64,000 bases of DNA from the NCBI GenBank assembly GCA_963842955.1, contig CAWJIJ010000001.1:62001-126000 (forward strand), in the 5' to 3' direction. The position numbers were made by a program, and so were the translations under genes. Under the pieces are notes generated by a model that searched no databases, was not told where the DNA came from, and was given only the letters and a program-made list of their open reading frames with translations. The stretch comes from JARFQW01 sp963842955 (GTDB lineage: Bacteria > Pseudomonadota > Gammaproteobacteria > Steroidobacterales > XN24). Below, in pieces: positions 30,701-39,223 of the stretch (within the stretch, counting starts at the first letter, position 1; each line of letters opens with the position of its first letter).

Positions 30701-32367
30701 TACGCCTCCCAGCGCTGGGGATCGGCAAAGATAATACGAAATACGCTGCCACCGCCTTCCCTGGGCTCGTAGAGCAGCGCGGCGCCGCTGGAGCCGCACA
30801 GCTCCCGGCAGATAAACAGGCCCAGGCCGCTGCCGCCATCGCCGCTGCGGCCCCGGTAGAACGGCTCGAAGATCCGGTCGGCGGATTCGGTCGGGACTCC
30901 CGGCCCCCGATCCCGTACCTCCAGAAACGGCCGGCTGGTCCCGGCCCGGCGGCCGCTGACCAGCTCGATCAGGATCGCGATGGTCGTGCCGCCCGGTTCG
31001 CCGTCTTCGCCAGCCTTCGGCATCCCGTAGCGCACGGCATTTTCGCAGAGGTTCCATAGCACCTGGTGCAGATGATCCCGATCCATGCGAACTTCCAGCT
31101 CCGGATCGGCGTTTTCAATCACGAGCGCGGACTCGGGAAACTGCATCGTGGCCGCGAATTCGGCACGAAACTGGATCAGCCATTCGGGCAGATCAAGGCG
31201 CTCCGGCCGCGTGGTTTCCCGTCTGGACAGCTGCAGCACATTGTCCACGATCTTGCCGACGCGCTTGGCGTTGGCCACCACGATGCCGGCCAGCTTCTGC
31301 TCGCTCTCACCCAGCCGCTCGGACTCCGCGAGCAGCTGGCCGGCGTGGCTCACCGCGCCGACGGGGTTACGAATCTCGTGGGCGATGCTCGCCGACAGCC
31401 GGCCCAGGGCCGCCAGCTTGGTTTGCTGGACCTTCTCCGCCACGACCGAAACGTCTTCGAGAAAGATCAGGATGGCGCCGCTGCGGGGCCGGCCAATCGG
31501 CGCGAAGTAGGGATTGATCATCGTGCTGCCGTCGGCGGCGGCGAACGCCGGCGGCGTCTCGCTCGTGCCTTCCCGGCGCCAGAGCGCGGCGTAATCGGAG
31601 AGGTACTGGGACACGTCCTTCAGATGGAGGCCGCGCCGGGTGGCGTCGGTACCGAGGTACTTCGCGGCTGCCTGGTTCATCAGGCGGATGCGATCGTCGC
31701 CGTCCACGACGATGATGCTTTCGCGCAGGTTCTGGATGATGTACTGGTTCAGCTGGGCCAGGTTTTCCAGGTCCACGCTGCGCTGCCGGGCCAGGGCCTC
31801 GTTCTCCTGGATCCGCCGCGCCAGCGGGTTTACCGCCAGCCCGATGAACATGAGGATGGCGCCCAGCACACCGGCCGGCATCATCGAGTCCAGCGTGGCT
31901 TCACCGCTGGCCACCAGCAGGTATTGCTGGGCCAGCATCGCGAGCGCTGCGGCCGACGCGAGAGTCAGCGAGCGCTGCCTGGAGCTGATGAGCCCCAGCG
32001 CGCCGATGGTGATCACGAGCAGGTTGCCGAGCCCGGTCCCCCATCCGGTGGCGTGCACCAGCAGGCTGACCACCGCGATGTCCACCGCGGCCTGGATCAG
32101 GATCTGCGCGCTGACGGACGGCCAGCGCTGGGTGACCGCGAAGTCGTTGATGGCGGCAAACACGAAGGCCGCCAGCGTCGTGGCGAAGAACAGTTCCGGC
32201 CGGGCCTGGCCGATGAGATGGGGTTTCTCCGGGTAGAGAAAGAGCGCCAGCAGAAAGATCGCCGCCAGCATCCGGAAGACATTGAGCAGCCGCAGCACCC
32301 GCCAGGAAAACTCCGGGGCGGTGATGTCCGGTGGGCCCGGTTCGATCAGGGGGGTGACGGTCGACAT
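30700..32367 (-). CDS. pilS: Sensor histidine kinase PilS
   Basis: Inner-membrane sensor kinase that phosphorylates PilR. The product has 555 residues: about six hydrophobic spans in the first 185, a PAS-like region, then the HisKA box (SIAHEIRNPVGAVSHAG, phosphoacceptor His) and an HATPase domain with RDRGPGVP and GGSGLGLFICREL. In Pseudomonas the PilS membrane domain senses pilin level. The gene is divergent from sucC. Confidence 0.94.
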   Translation of the reverse strand: MSTVTPLIEPGPPDITAPEFSWRVLRLLNVFRMLAAIFLLALFLYPEKPHLIGQARPELFFATTLAAFVFAAINDFAVTQRWPSVSAQILIQAAVDIAVVSLLVHATGWGTGLGNLLVITIGALGLISSRQRSLTLASAAALAMLAQQYLLVASGEATLDSMMPAGVLGAILMFIGLAVNPLARRIQENEALARQRSVDLENLAQLNQYIIQNLRESIIVVDGDDRIRLMNQAAAKYLGTDATRRGLHLKDVSQYLSDYAALWRREGTSETPPAFAAADGSTMINPYFAPIGRPRSGAILIFLEDVSVVAEKVQQTKLAALGRLSASIAHEIRNPVGAVSHAGQLLAESERLGESEQKLAGIVVANAKRVGKIVDNVLQLSRRETTRPERLDLPEWLIQFRAEFAATMQFPESALVIENADPELEVRMDRDHLHQVLWNLCENAVRYGMPKAGEDGEPGGTTIAILIELVSGRRAGTSRPFLEVRDRGPGVPTESADRIFEPFYRGRSGDGGSGLGLFICRELCGSSGAALLYEPREGGGSVFRIIFADPQRWEA

Positions 32368-32483
32368 ATGTAGGGGAAGTTGCGATGGACCATGAGCTGG
32401 GTGAAATCCGGATCAGAAAACCGGTTCGGCGGCCGGCGGCCCGGTTCATTCTGAAGAGCCGCCGGGTCCGGAGCAAGACGCTT

Positions 32484-32512
32484 TTGCCTAATGCGGCCGA
32501 TTGGCCCAAAAT
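32484..32512 (+). promoter_or_regulatory. Candidate sigma-70 promoter for sucCD
   Basis: TTGCCT at 32484-32489 and CAAAAT at 32507-32512 are separated by 17 bases, about 70 bases before the sucC ATG in the 214-base gap from pilS. Recognised by eye only. Confidence 0.35.
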
Positions 32513-32581
32513 ACGCGCCCCGACTTCGGCGGGTTCTTGTCCGCCGGGTTTCCTGCCCACCAGCCGCACGTTGGAGCCGGC

Positions 32582-33736
32582 ATGAATCTTCACGAATACC
32601 AGTCAAAACAGCTTTTCTCGGAATACGGCATCCCGGTGCCCCACGGCATTGCCGCCCGGACCGCGGACGATGCGGCCAAGGCCGCCAAGGACATCGGCGG
32701 AGACATCTGGGTCGTCAAGGCCCAGGTACATGCCGGCGGCCGCGGCAAGGCCGGGGGCGTCAAGCTCTGCGAAACCCCCGCAGCAGCGGGTGAAGCCGCC
32801 GAGGCCATGCTGGGCTCCACCCTCGTGACCCCGCAGACCGGTGCCGAGGGCCTGCCGGTCAATGCGGTGATCGTCGAGGCGGGTTCCGGCATCGCTCGAG
32901 AACTCTATCTGAGCCTGGTTGTGGACCGAGGCCAGGAGCGGGTGGTGTTCATGGCCTCGGCCGCCGGGGGCATGGACATCGAGGAAGTGGCCGCCGAAAC
33001 GCCGGAAAAGATCTTTACCGTGGCGGTGCATCCGGCCGCCGGTCTGCAGCCCTACCAGGCCCGCCGGCTGGCGTTCGGTCTCGGCCTGGAAGGCGACCAG
33101 ATCAAGCAGTTCGTCAAGATCGTCCAGGCGCTTTACCAGCTGTTCATCGAGCGCGACGCGAGCCTCGTGGAGATCAATCCGCTGATCGTGACGAACGACG
33201 GCGATGTGGTCGCCCTGGACGCCAAAATCAACATCGAGGACAACGCCCTGTTCCGGCAGCCCAAGCTGCGGGAATGGCGTGATCCGTCCCAGGAAGACGA
33301 GATGGAGAACCGGGCCAGCGCCCACGATCTCAACTACGTGTCCCTGGACGGGGACATCGCCTGCATGGTCAACGGCGCGGGCCTGGCCATGGCGACGATG
33401 GACCTGATCAAGCTACACGGTGGCGAGCCGGCCAACTTCCTGGACGTGGGCGGCGGCGCGACCGCCGAGCGGGTGGCCGAGGCCTTCAAGCTGATCCTGT
33501 CCAACAAGAACGTGAAGGCGATCCTCGTCAATATCTTCGGCGGCATTGTGCGCTGCGACCTGATCGCCGAGGGCGTTATCGCCGCCGTCAAGGAAGTGGG
33601 TGTGGAGGTGCCGGTGGTCGTGCGCCTCGAGGGCACCAACGTGGACAAGGGCCGCGAACTGCTTGCCTCGAGCGGGCTGGACATCATCGCCGCCACGGAC
33701 CTTACCGACGCCGCCAAGAAAGCGGTGGCCATCTGA
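32582..33736 (+). CDS. sucC: Succinyl-CoA synthetase beta subunit
   Basis: ATP-grasp subunit of the TCA-cycle enzyme that converts succinyl-CoA to succinate with ATP or GTP formation. ATG 32582 follows GGAG at five bases and gives 384 residues starting MNLHEYQSK, the canonical N-terminus. VKAQVHAGGRGKAGGV and the C-terminal NIFGGIVRCD are family signatures. The frame is open upstream to 32501, but those codons are unlike the family. Confidence 0.97.
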   Translation: MNLHEYQSKQLFSEYGIPVPHGIAARTADDAAKAAKDIGGDIWVVKAQVHAGGRGKAGGVKLCETPAAAGEAAEAMLGSTLVTPQTGAEGLPVNAVIVEAGSGIARELYLSLVVDRGQERVVFMASAAGGMDIEEVAAETPEKIFTVAVHPAAGLQPYQARRLAFGLGLEGDQIKQFVKIVQALYQLFIERDASLVEINPLIVTNDGDVVALDAKINIEDNALFRQPKLREWRDPSQEDEMENRASAHDLNYVSLDGDIACMVNGAGLAMATMDLIKLHGGEPANFLDVGGGATAERVAEAFKLILSNKNVKAILVNIFGGIVRCDLIAEGVIAAVKEVGVEVPVVVRLEGTNVDKGRELLASSGLDIIAATDLTDAAKKAVAI

Positions 33737-33755
33737 ATCGCATCGGGACCCAGAC

Positions 33756-34628
33756 ATGAGCATCCTCGTCAACAAGGACACCAAGGTCATCTGCCAGGGC
33801 TTTACCGGCCGCCAGGGCACCTTTCATTCCGAACAGTGCCTTGAGTACGGCACGCGGCTGGTGGGCGGTGTGACCCCTGGCCGGGGCGGCGAAACCCACC
33901 TGGGCCTGCCGGTGTTCGACACTGTTCACGCCGCGGTCGAAGGCACGGGTGCAGAGGTCAGCATGATCTACGTGCCGGCGCCGTTTGCCGCCGACGCGAT
34001 CCTGGAAGCCGCCGACGCAGGCGTGGGCCTGATCGTCTGCATCACCGAGGGCATCCCGGTCATGGACATGGTCCGGGTGAAGTCCGCCCTCGCCGAGAGG
34101 GACTGCCGGCTGATCGGCCCCAACTGTCCCGGGATCATCACGCCGGGCGAGGCCAAGATCGGGATCATGCCCGGCTTTATCCACCAGCCGGGCAAAGTGG
34201 GCATCGTGTCCCGGTCCGGCACCCTGACCTACGAAGCCGTCTATCAGACCACCCAGACGGGTCTCGGCCAGTCCACCTGCGTGGGTATCGGGGGCGATCC
34301 GGTCCGCGGCATGGATTTCATTGACTGCCTCGAGCTGTTCGAGGCGGATCCGGCCACCGAGGGCATGATCATGGTGGGTGAGATCGGCGGCAGCGACGAG
34401 GAGGCCGCCGCCGAATACATTCAGGCCCATGTGACCAAACCCGTGGTTGCCTATATCGCCGGCGTCACCGCGCCTCCCGGCAAGCGCATGGGACACGCCG
34501 GGGCTATCATCTCCGGAGGCAAGGGAACGGCCGACGAGAAGTTCGCGGCGCTGGAAGCAGCAGGCGTGACCACCGTCCGCTCACCGGCGGAACTGGGCAG
34601 CGCCATCACCGAGCGTCTGGGCGGCTGA
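33756..34628 (+). CDS. sucD: Succinyl-CoA synthetase alpha subunit
   Basis: CoA-binding, phosphohistidine-carrying partner of SucC. ATG 33756 gives 290 residues beginning MSILVNKDTKVICQGFTG. GPNCPGIITPGEAKIGIMPG and SRSGTLTYEAV mark the CoA and ligase parts, and the active-site His is in RMGHAGAII. It lies 19 bases after sucC in one operon. Confidence 0.97.
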   Translation: MSILVNKDTKVICQGFTGRQGTFHSEQCLEYGTRLVGGVTPGRGGETHLGLPVFDTVHAAVEGTGAEVSMIYVPAPFAADAILEAADAGVGLIVCITEGIPVMDMVRVKSALAERDCRLIGPNCPGIITPGEAKIGIMPGFIHQPGKVGIVSRSGTLTYEAVYQTTQTGLGQSTCVGIGGDPVRGMDFIDCLELFEADPATEGMIMVGEIGGSDEEAAAEYIQAHVTKPVVAYIAGVTAPPGKRMGHAGAIISGGKGTADEKFAALEAAGVTTVRSPAELGSAITERLGG

Positions 34629-34678
34629 GCCCGGTCCGGGCTCACGCCTGACGTCCGGTACCCGGCCCGATTTCCGAC

Positions 34679-36388
34679 ATGCCCGACCCGAACATGGCCC
34701 GCCAGGCATCCAAGGCAATCCCGGTGGGAGCGGTGCACGCAAAGCCCGAGGGCGCTCTTCGGGTCGCGCTCGCGCAGATGAACCCTGTGGTGGGCGACGT
34801 GGGGCGCAACACCGACCGGGTGCTGGCGCTTGCGGCAACGGCGCGGGACGAACTCGGCGCGGACCTGATCCTGTTTCCGGAACTCGTGGTCTGCGGGTAC
34901 CCGCCGGAAGACCTGCTCCTTCACCGCGGCATGCGCAAACAGGTAGCCGATGCCCTGGAGCGGATCCGCCTGGATCTGAACGGTATCGCCGCCCTGGTGG
35001 GCTATCCGGAATACGACGGCGAGCTGCGCTACAACAGCGCCGTGCTGGTGTCGGAGGGAGAACTGGCCGCCAACTACCGGAAGCACTGCCTGCCCAACTA
35101 CGGTGTCTTCGACGAGAAACGGTATTTCACCGCGGGCACCGACCCCACGGTCGTGGATCTGAAGGGGCATCGGCTGGGCCTGACCATCTGCGAAGACGTT
35201 TGGGAGAAGCCGCCGGCGCTGGACGCCCGGGACGCCGGGGCCGAGGTCCTCCTGGCGATCAACGGCTCGCCGTATGACACCACCAGTTCCGAACGCCGCG
35301 CGCTGGTGCTGGCGGACCGGGTGGCCGAGACCGGCCTGCCGCTGGTGTATCTGAACATGGTGGGCGGCCAGGACGAGCTGATATTCGACGGCGGCTCCCA
35401 GGCCCTGACCCGCGACGGTACGATCGTGTTCCAGGCGCCCATGTTCGAAGAGGGCCTGTATGCCATGGACATCGTTCGGGACGCCAATGGCTCCACTGTG
35501 AAGCCGGCCGGCCCCCACACGCCGGCGCCACTGCCGGGCCATGTGGAGGGGGTTTACCGGGCGCTGGTCCTGGGCACCCGTGACTATGTGACCAAGCATG
35601 GTTTTCCGGGCGTGGTGATCGGCCTGTCCGGCGGAATCGACTCGGCGCTGACCCTCGCCATTGCGGTTGATGCGCTGGGCGCGGACCGGGTCCAGACCGT
35701 CATGATGCCGACCCGCTATACCCGGGACATCAGTCTCGAGGACGCCCGCGCCATGGCAGACGGCCTGGGCGTGCGCTATGAGGAGATTTCCGTCGAGCCG
35801 ATTTTCGATTCCGTGCTGGCAGCCTTGTCCGAGCCGTTCGCCGGCACACGCCCGGATGCGACCGAGGAAAACATCCAGTCCCGGGCCCGCGGCATCATCC
35901 TCATGGCCATCTCCAACAAGTTTGGCTCCATGGTGCTCACCACGGGCAACAAGAGCGAAATGGCGGTGGGCTACGCCACGCTGTATGGCGACATGGCCGG
36001 CGGCTTCGCCCCCATCAAGGATTGCAGCAAGACCCTGGTCTACAAGCTGTCCCGCTACCGCAACGGCGTGTCGGCCGTCATTCCTGAACGGATTATCGAG
36101 CGGCCCCCGTCGGCGGAACTGGCCCCCGACCAACTGGACACGGATTCACTGCCGGCCTATGACGTGCTGGATCCGATTCTCGAGGCCTTTATCGAAGAAG
36201 ACTGCAGCGTGGACCAGATTGTCGAGCGGGGCTATGACCGGGCCACCGTGGGCCGCGTGTTGGGCCTGGTCAAGCGCAACGAATACAAGCGCCGGCAGGC
36301 GCCGCCGGGGGTGCGGATCAGCCGCCGGGCGTTCGGCCGGGACTGGCGCTATCCGATAACCTCGGGCTACGGGTTCGAGCCGCGCTGA
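34679..36388 (+). CDS. nadE: Glutamine-dependent NAD+ synthetase
   Basis: Final step of NAD synthesis: amidation of nicotinic acid adenine dinucleotide with ammonia taken from glutamine. The product has 569 residues. The N-terminal nitrilase-like glutaminase has Glu in FPELVVCGYPPEDL, Lys in YRKHCLPNYGVFDE and Cys in GLTICEDVWE. The C-terminal synthetase has the PP loop GLSGGIDSALT. ATG 34694 (MARQA) is an alternative start five codons in. It follows sucD by 50 bases and converges with bamD. Confidence 0.96.
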   Translation: MPDPNMARQASKAIPVGAVHAKPEGALRVALAQMNPVVGDVGRNTDRVLALAATARDELGADLILFPELVVCGYPPEDLLLHRGMRKQVADALERIRLDLNGIAALVGYPEYDGELRYNSAVLVSEGELAANYRKHCLPNYGVFDEKRYFTAGTDPTVVDLKGHRLGLTICEDVWEKPPALDARDAGAEVLLAINGSPYDTTSSERRALVLADRVAETGLPLVYLNMVGGQDELIFDGGSQALTRDGTIVFQAPMFEEGLYAMDIVRDANGSTVKPAGPHTPAPLPGHVEGVYRALVLGTRDYVTKHGFPGVVIGLSGGIDSALTLAIAVDALGADRVQTVMMPTRYTRDISLEDARAMADGLGVRYEEISVEPIFDSVLAALSEPFAGTRPDATEENIQSRARGIILMAISNKFGSMVLTTGNKSEMAVGYATLYGDMAGGFAPIKDCSKTLVYKLSRYRNGVSAVIPERIIERPPSAELAPDQLDTDSLPAYDVLDPILEAFIEEDCSVDQIVERGYDRATVGRVLGLVKRNEYKRRQAPPGVRISRRAFGRDWRYPITSGYGFEPR

Positions 36389-36450
36389 TTTCCCCTGCCG
36401 GCCGCCCTTTCGGGTCAGCGCTCCCTGCTACCCCGGGCTGAGCCAGCCCC

Positions 36451-37293
36451 TCAGCGCTTCCAGGGAAGCCACGCCCAGCCCTGGCCGCCGGGCTGCGTAC
36501 CGTAGGCAAACGCCTCGTCCGGATAGTTTTCCTCGAGCACCTTCATGGCGTCCGCCGAAAGCTCCTGCAGCTCGAGTTCGTCATAGCAGCGCACCAGCAG
36601 CTGGAGAGCCTGAACCACCGACGGGGTTTCCTGGTAGGTTTCCAGCACGTACTTGGCCCGGTTCGCCGCCGCCACATAGGCGGTCCGGCGCACGTAGTAG
36701 TCCGCTACCCAGATTTCGTACTCCGCCAGCCGGTTGCGCAGGTACACCATCCGCTGGCGGGCGTCGGGGCCGTAGGGACTGTCGGGATAGGTCTGCACGA
36801 GCTGGGAGAACGCGGTGAAGGACTCCATGAGGCCGCCAGACGGACGCTTTGCCAGGTCGATGCGAAAAAACTTTTCCATCGGCCCGCGTTCGCGCTCGAA
36901 GTTGACCAGCCCCTCGATGTAATAGGTGTAGTCCACGCGGGGATGAGTCGGGTTCTCCCGGCGGAACACCTGGGCCTCCTCGATGGCCTGTTCACCCTGG
37001 TCGGCCCGGTAGTAGGCATACATGAGGTCCAGCTGCGCCTGGCGGGCGTAGTCGGAGAACGGGAAAAACGCCTGCAGGTTTTCGTAGTAGCGAATGGCAA
37101 TTGGCCAGTTGCCGGCGCTGATGCTTTTGTTCGCCCGCTCGTACATGCGCCGCGCGTCCTCGTCCGGGTCGATGACCACGTCATCGTCCCCGCCGAACCA
37201 GGAGCAGCCCGCCGCGAACAGGATCGATGTCAACACCACCAGCAGCGAGGCGGTCCGGAAAGGCAAACGTTGGAGTAAACGGCGTTGGAACAT
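36451..37293 (-). CDS. bamD: Outer-membrane assembly lipoprotein BamD
   Basis: TPR lipoprotein of the BAM complex that folds outer-membrane proteins with BamA. The 280-residue product has a signal peptide with lipobox FAAGC, Cys at about residue 30. TPR motifs follow (YERANKSISAGNWPIAIRYYE, split by variation; FPFSDYARQAQLDLMYAYY). It is slightly longer than E. coli BamD because of an extended leader and C-terminal tail. It is divergent from rluD, as commonly seen. Confidence 0.95.
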   Translation of the reverse strand: MFQRRLLQRLPFRTASLLVVLTSILFAAGCSWFGGDDDVVIDPDEDARRMYERANKSISAGNWPIAIRYYENLQAFFPFSDYARQAQLDLMYAYYRADQGEQAIEEAQVFRRENPTHPRVDYTYYIEGLVNFERERGPMEKFFRIDLAKRPSGGLMESFTAFSQLVQTYPDSPYGPDARQRMVYLRNRLAEYEIWVADYYVRRTAYVAAANRAKYVLETYQETPSVVQALQLLVRCYDELELQELSADAMKVLEENYPDEAFAYGTQPGGQGWAWLPWKR

Positions 37294-37369
37294 GCGGCGT
37301 TAACAGCGGATGGGCCGGTTGGCGGCGCCCCGGCGAAGCGCGGCATTATAGCGTAAACTCGCGGCCATC

Positions 37370-38359
37370 ATGGCAGGCCAGCCCCCCTCGGAAGAGACCC
37401 TCGAATACCGGGCCGAGGTCCCCGGCGCCCTGTCCGGCAAGCGCCTGGACCAGGCACTTGCCACCCTGTTTCCGGATTTTTCCCGCAGCCGGCTCAAGGC
37501 CTGGATCCTGGCCGGGCGCGTCACCGTAGACGGCCTGGAGCGACGGCCCCGTGACCCGGTCATCGGCGGCGAACAGGTCCTGCTTCGGGCCGAGCCGGAA
37601 ACCCGGACGGAGGCGGCGCCGGAACCGATACCGCTGAATGTGCTGTTCGAAGACGACACCTTGCTGGTTATCGACAAGCCCGCGGGGCTGGTGGTTCACC
37701 CCGGGGCGGGAAATCCGAACGGGACGATGCAGAACGCGCTGCTCCACCACCGCCCGGAGCTTCGGAACGTGCCCCGGGCCGGCATCGTGCATCGGCTGGA
37801 CAAGGACACGACGGGGGTCATGGTGGTGGCCGGCACCGAGACGGCCCATGCAGCGCTCGTCAAGGCCATCGAAGCCCGCGAGGTGCGCCGCGAATACGAG
37901 GCGGTCTGTCTCGGGGTGCTGACTGCCGGCGGTACCGTGGATGCCAGCATGGGGCGCCATCCCGTGGATCGTCTGCGGATGGCGGTCAGGGACACCGGCA
38001 AACCCGCCCGGACCCACTACCGGGTAATGGATCGCTACCGGGGCCATACTCGCGTGTTGTGCCGGCTGGACACCGGCCGCACCCACCAGATCCGCGTTCA
38101 TATGGCCCATATTCGCCACCCGCTGGTGGGCGACCCGCTTTACGGTGGCCGGCTGGCCATACCTCGGGGTGCCACGCCCGAACTGGGCGAGAGCCTGCGG
38201 CGATTCCGCCGCCAGGCCCTCCACGCCAGGCGCCTCGCCCTGATCCATCCCGGTAGCGGCGAGGAGACGAGCTGGGAATCGCCCCTGGCCGCCGACCTGG
38301 CCGGCCTGATCCGGGTTATGGAAGCCGACCGGGCCGCCGCTGAAGCGGACCGGGATTGA
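37370..38359 (+). CDS. rluD: 23S rRNA pseudouridine synthase RluD
   Basis: Makes pseudouridines in helix 69 of 23S rRNA. The 329-residue product has an N-terminal S4 domain (SRSRLKAWILAGRVTVDG) and the RluA-type catalytic domain with HRLDKDTTG, catalytic Asp144. RLDTGRTHQIRVHM is the other family signature. The stop overlaps the pgeF start. Confidence 0.95.
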   Translation: MAGQPPSEETLEYRAEVPGALSGKRLDQALATLFPDFSRSRLKAWILAGRVTVDGLERRPRDPVIGGEQVLLRAEPETRTEAAPEPIPLNVLFEDDTLLVIDKPAGLVVHPGAGNPNGTMQNALLHHRPELRNVPRAGIVHRLDKDTTGVMVVAGTETAHAALVKAIEAREVRREYEAVCLGVLTAGGTVDASMGRHPVDRLRMAVRDTGKPARTHYRVMDRYRGHTRVLCRLDTGRTHQIRVHMAHIRHPLVGDPLYGGRLAIPRGATPELGESLRRFRRQALHARRLALIHPGSGEETSWESPLAADLAGLIRVMEADRAAAEADRD

Positions 38360-39108
38360 GCGTGTCCGATTCGGAGGTCCTGTGGATCGAGGCGGACTGG
38401 CCGGCCCCGGGCCGCGTGCGGGCGCTGACGACGCTACGCACCGGCGGCTTGAGCGGCGGGCCGTTTGCGTCGCTGAATCTCGGTGCCCGGGTCGGCGACG
38501 ATCCGGTGGCGGTGGCGGCGAACCGGCAGCGGCTGGTTTCCGCCGCGGGCCTGCCCGCGGAACCCGTGTGGCTCAAACAGGTCCACGGGACATCGGTGGT
38601 GCGGGCGGACGCCCCGAACGCCCGGGAGGCCGAGGCCGACGCGGCGGTCACCGACCAGTCGGGGGTAGTCTGCGCCGTGCTGACGGCGGATTGTCTCCCG
38701 GTATTCCTAGCCCGGATGGACGGCAGCGCGGTGGCCGTGGCCCACGCGGGCTGGCGCGGCCTGGCGGCGGGCGTGATCGAATCCACCATCGCCGCCCTCG
38801 GTCCTGCGCAGGGTCCGCTGACGGCATGGCTCGGGCCCGCCATCGGTCCGGATGCCTTCGAGGTGGGTCCCGAAGTTCACGAGGCGTTTGTTACTGGCCA
38901 CCCGGAAGACACGTCAGCCTTTCGCGCCGGCCATGGCGACCGCTACCTGGCAGACCTCTATGCGCTGGCCCGGGCCCGGCTTACCCGCGCTGGCGTCACC
39001 ACCGTGAGCGGCGGCGACCGTTGCACCTATACCGAGGAGACAGCGTTCTTTTCCCACCGCCGCGACGGCCTGAGCGGCCGCATGGCCAGCCTGATCTGGA
39101 TGGGATGA
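38356..39108 (+). CDS. pgeF: Purine nucleoside phosphorylase/peptidoglycan editing factor PgeF (YfiH family)
   Basis: DUF152/YfiH protein of 250 residues. The His/Cys metal-site motifs are present: KQVHGTSV, TADCLPV and AHAGWRG. Family members have been described both as laccase-like or purine nucleoside-active enzymes and as a factor removing misincorporated residues from peptidoglycan. The start is TTG 38356 overlapping the rluD stop, or GTG 38362 two codons later. It follows rluD as in E. coli, where clpB comes next; here about 4 kb of other genes intervene. Confidence 0.92.
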   Translation: MSVSDSEVLWIEADWPAPGRVRALTTLRTGGLSGGPFASLNLGARVGDDPVAVAANRQRLVSAAGLPAEPVWLKQVHGTSVVRADAPNAREAEADAAVTDQSGVVCAVLTADCLPVFLARMDGSAVAVAHAGWRGLAAGVIESTIAALGPAQGPLTAWLGPAIGPDAFEVGPEVHEAFVTGHPEDTSAFRAGHGDRYLADLYALARARLTRAGVTTVSGGDRCTYTEETAFFSHRRDGLSGRMASLIWMG

Positions 39109-39135
39109 CGCCCTGCGTGCCGAGCGCGCAGATCT

Positions 39136-39168
39136 GGTGGTGGCAACCGGAGGGTGGTGGCAACCGGA
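39136..39168 (+). repeat. Two tandem copies of a 16-bp sequence after pgeF
   Basis: GGTGGTGGCAACCGGA occurs at 39136-39151 and 39153-39168, in the short gap at the left boundary of the accessory insert. No function is apparent. Confidence 0.8.
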
Positions 39169-39223
39169 CAGACTCCTTGGTGCCATTCCGGGCGGAGCGG
39201 GCCGCCTGATCAGGCAACACCTG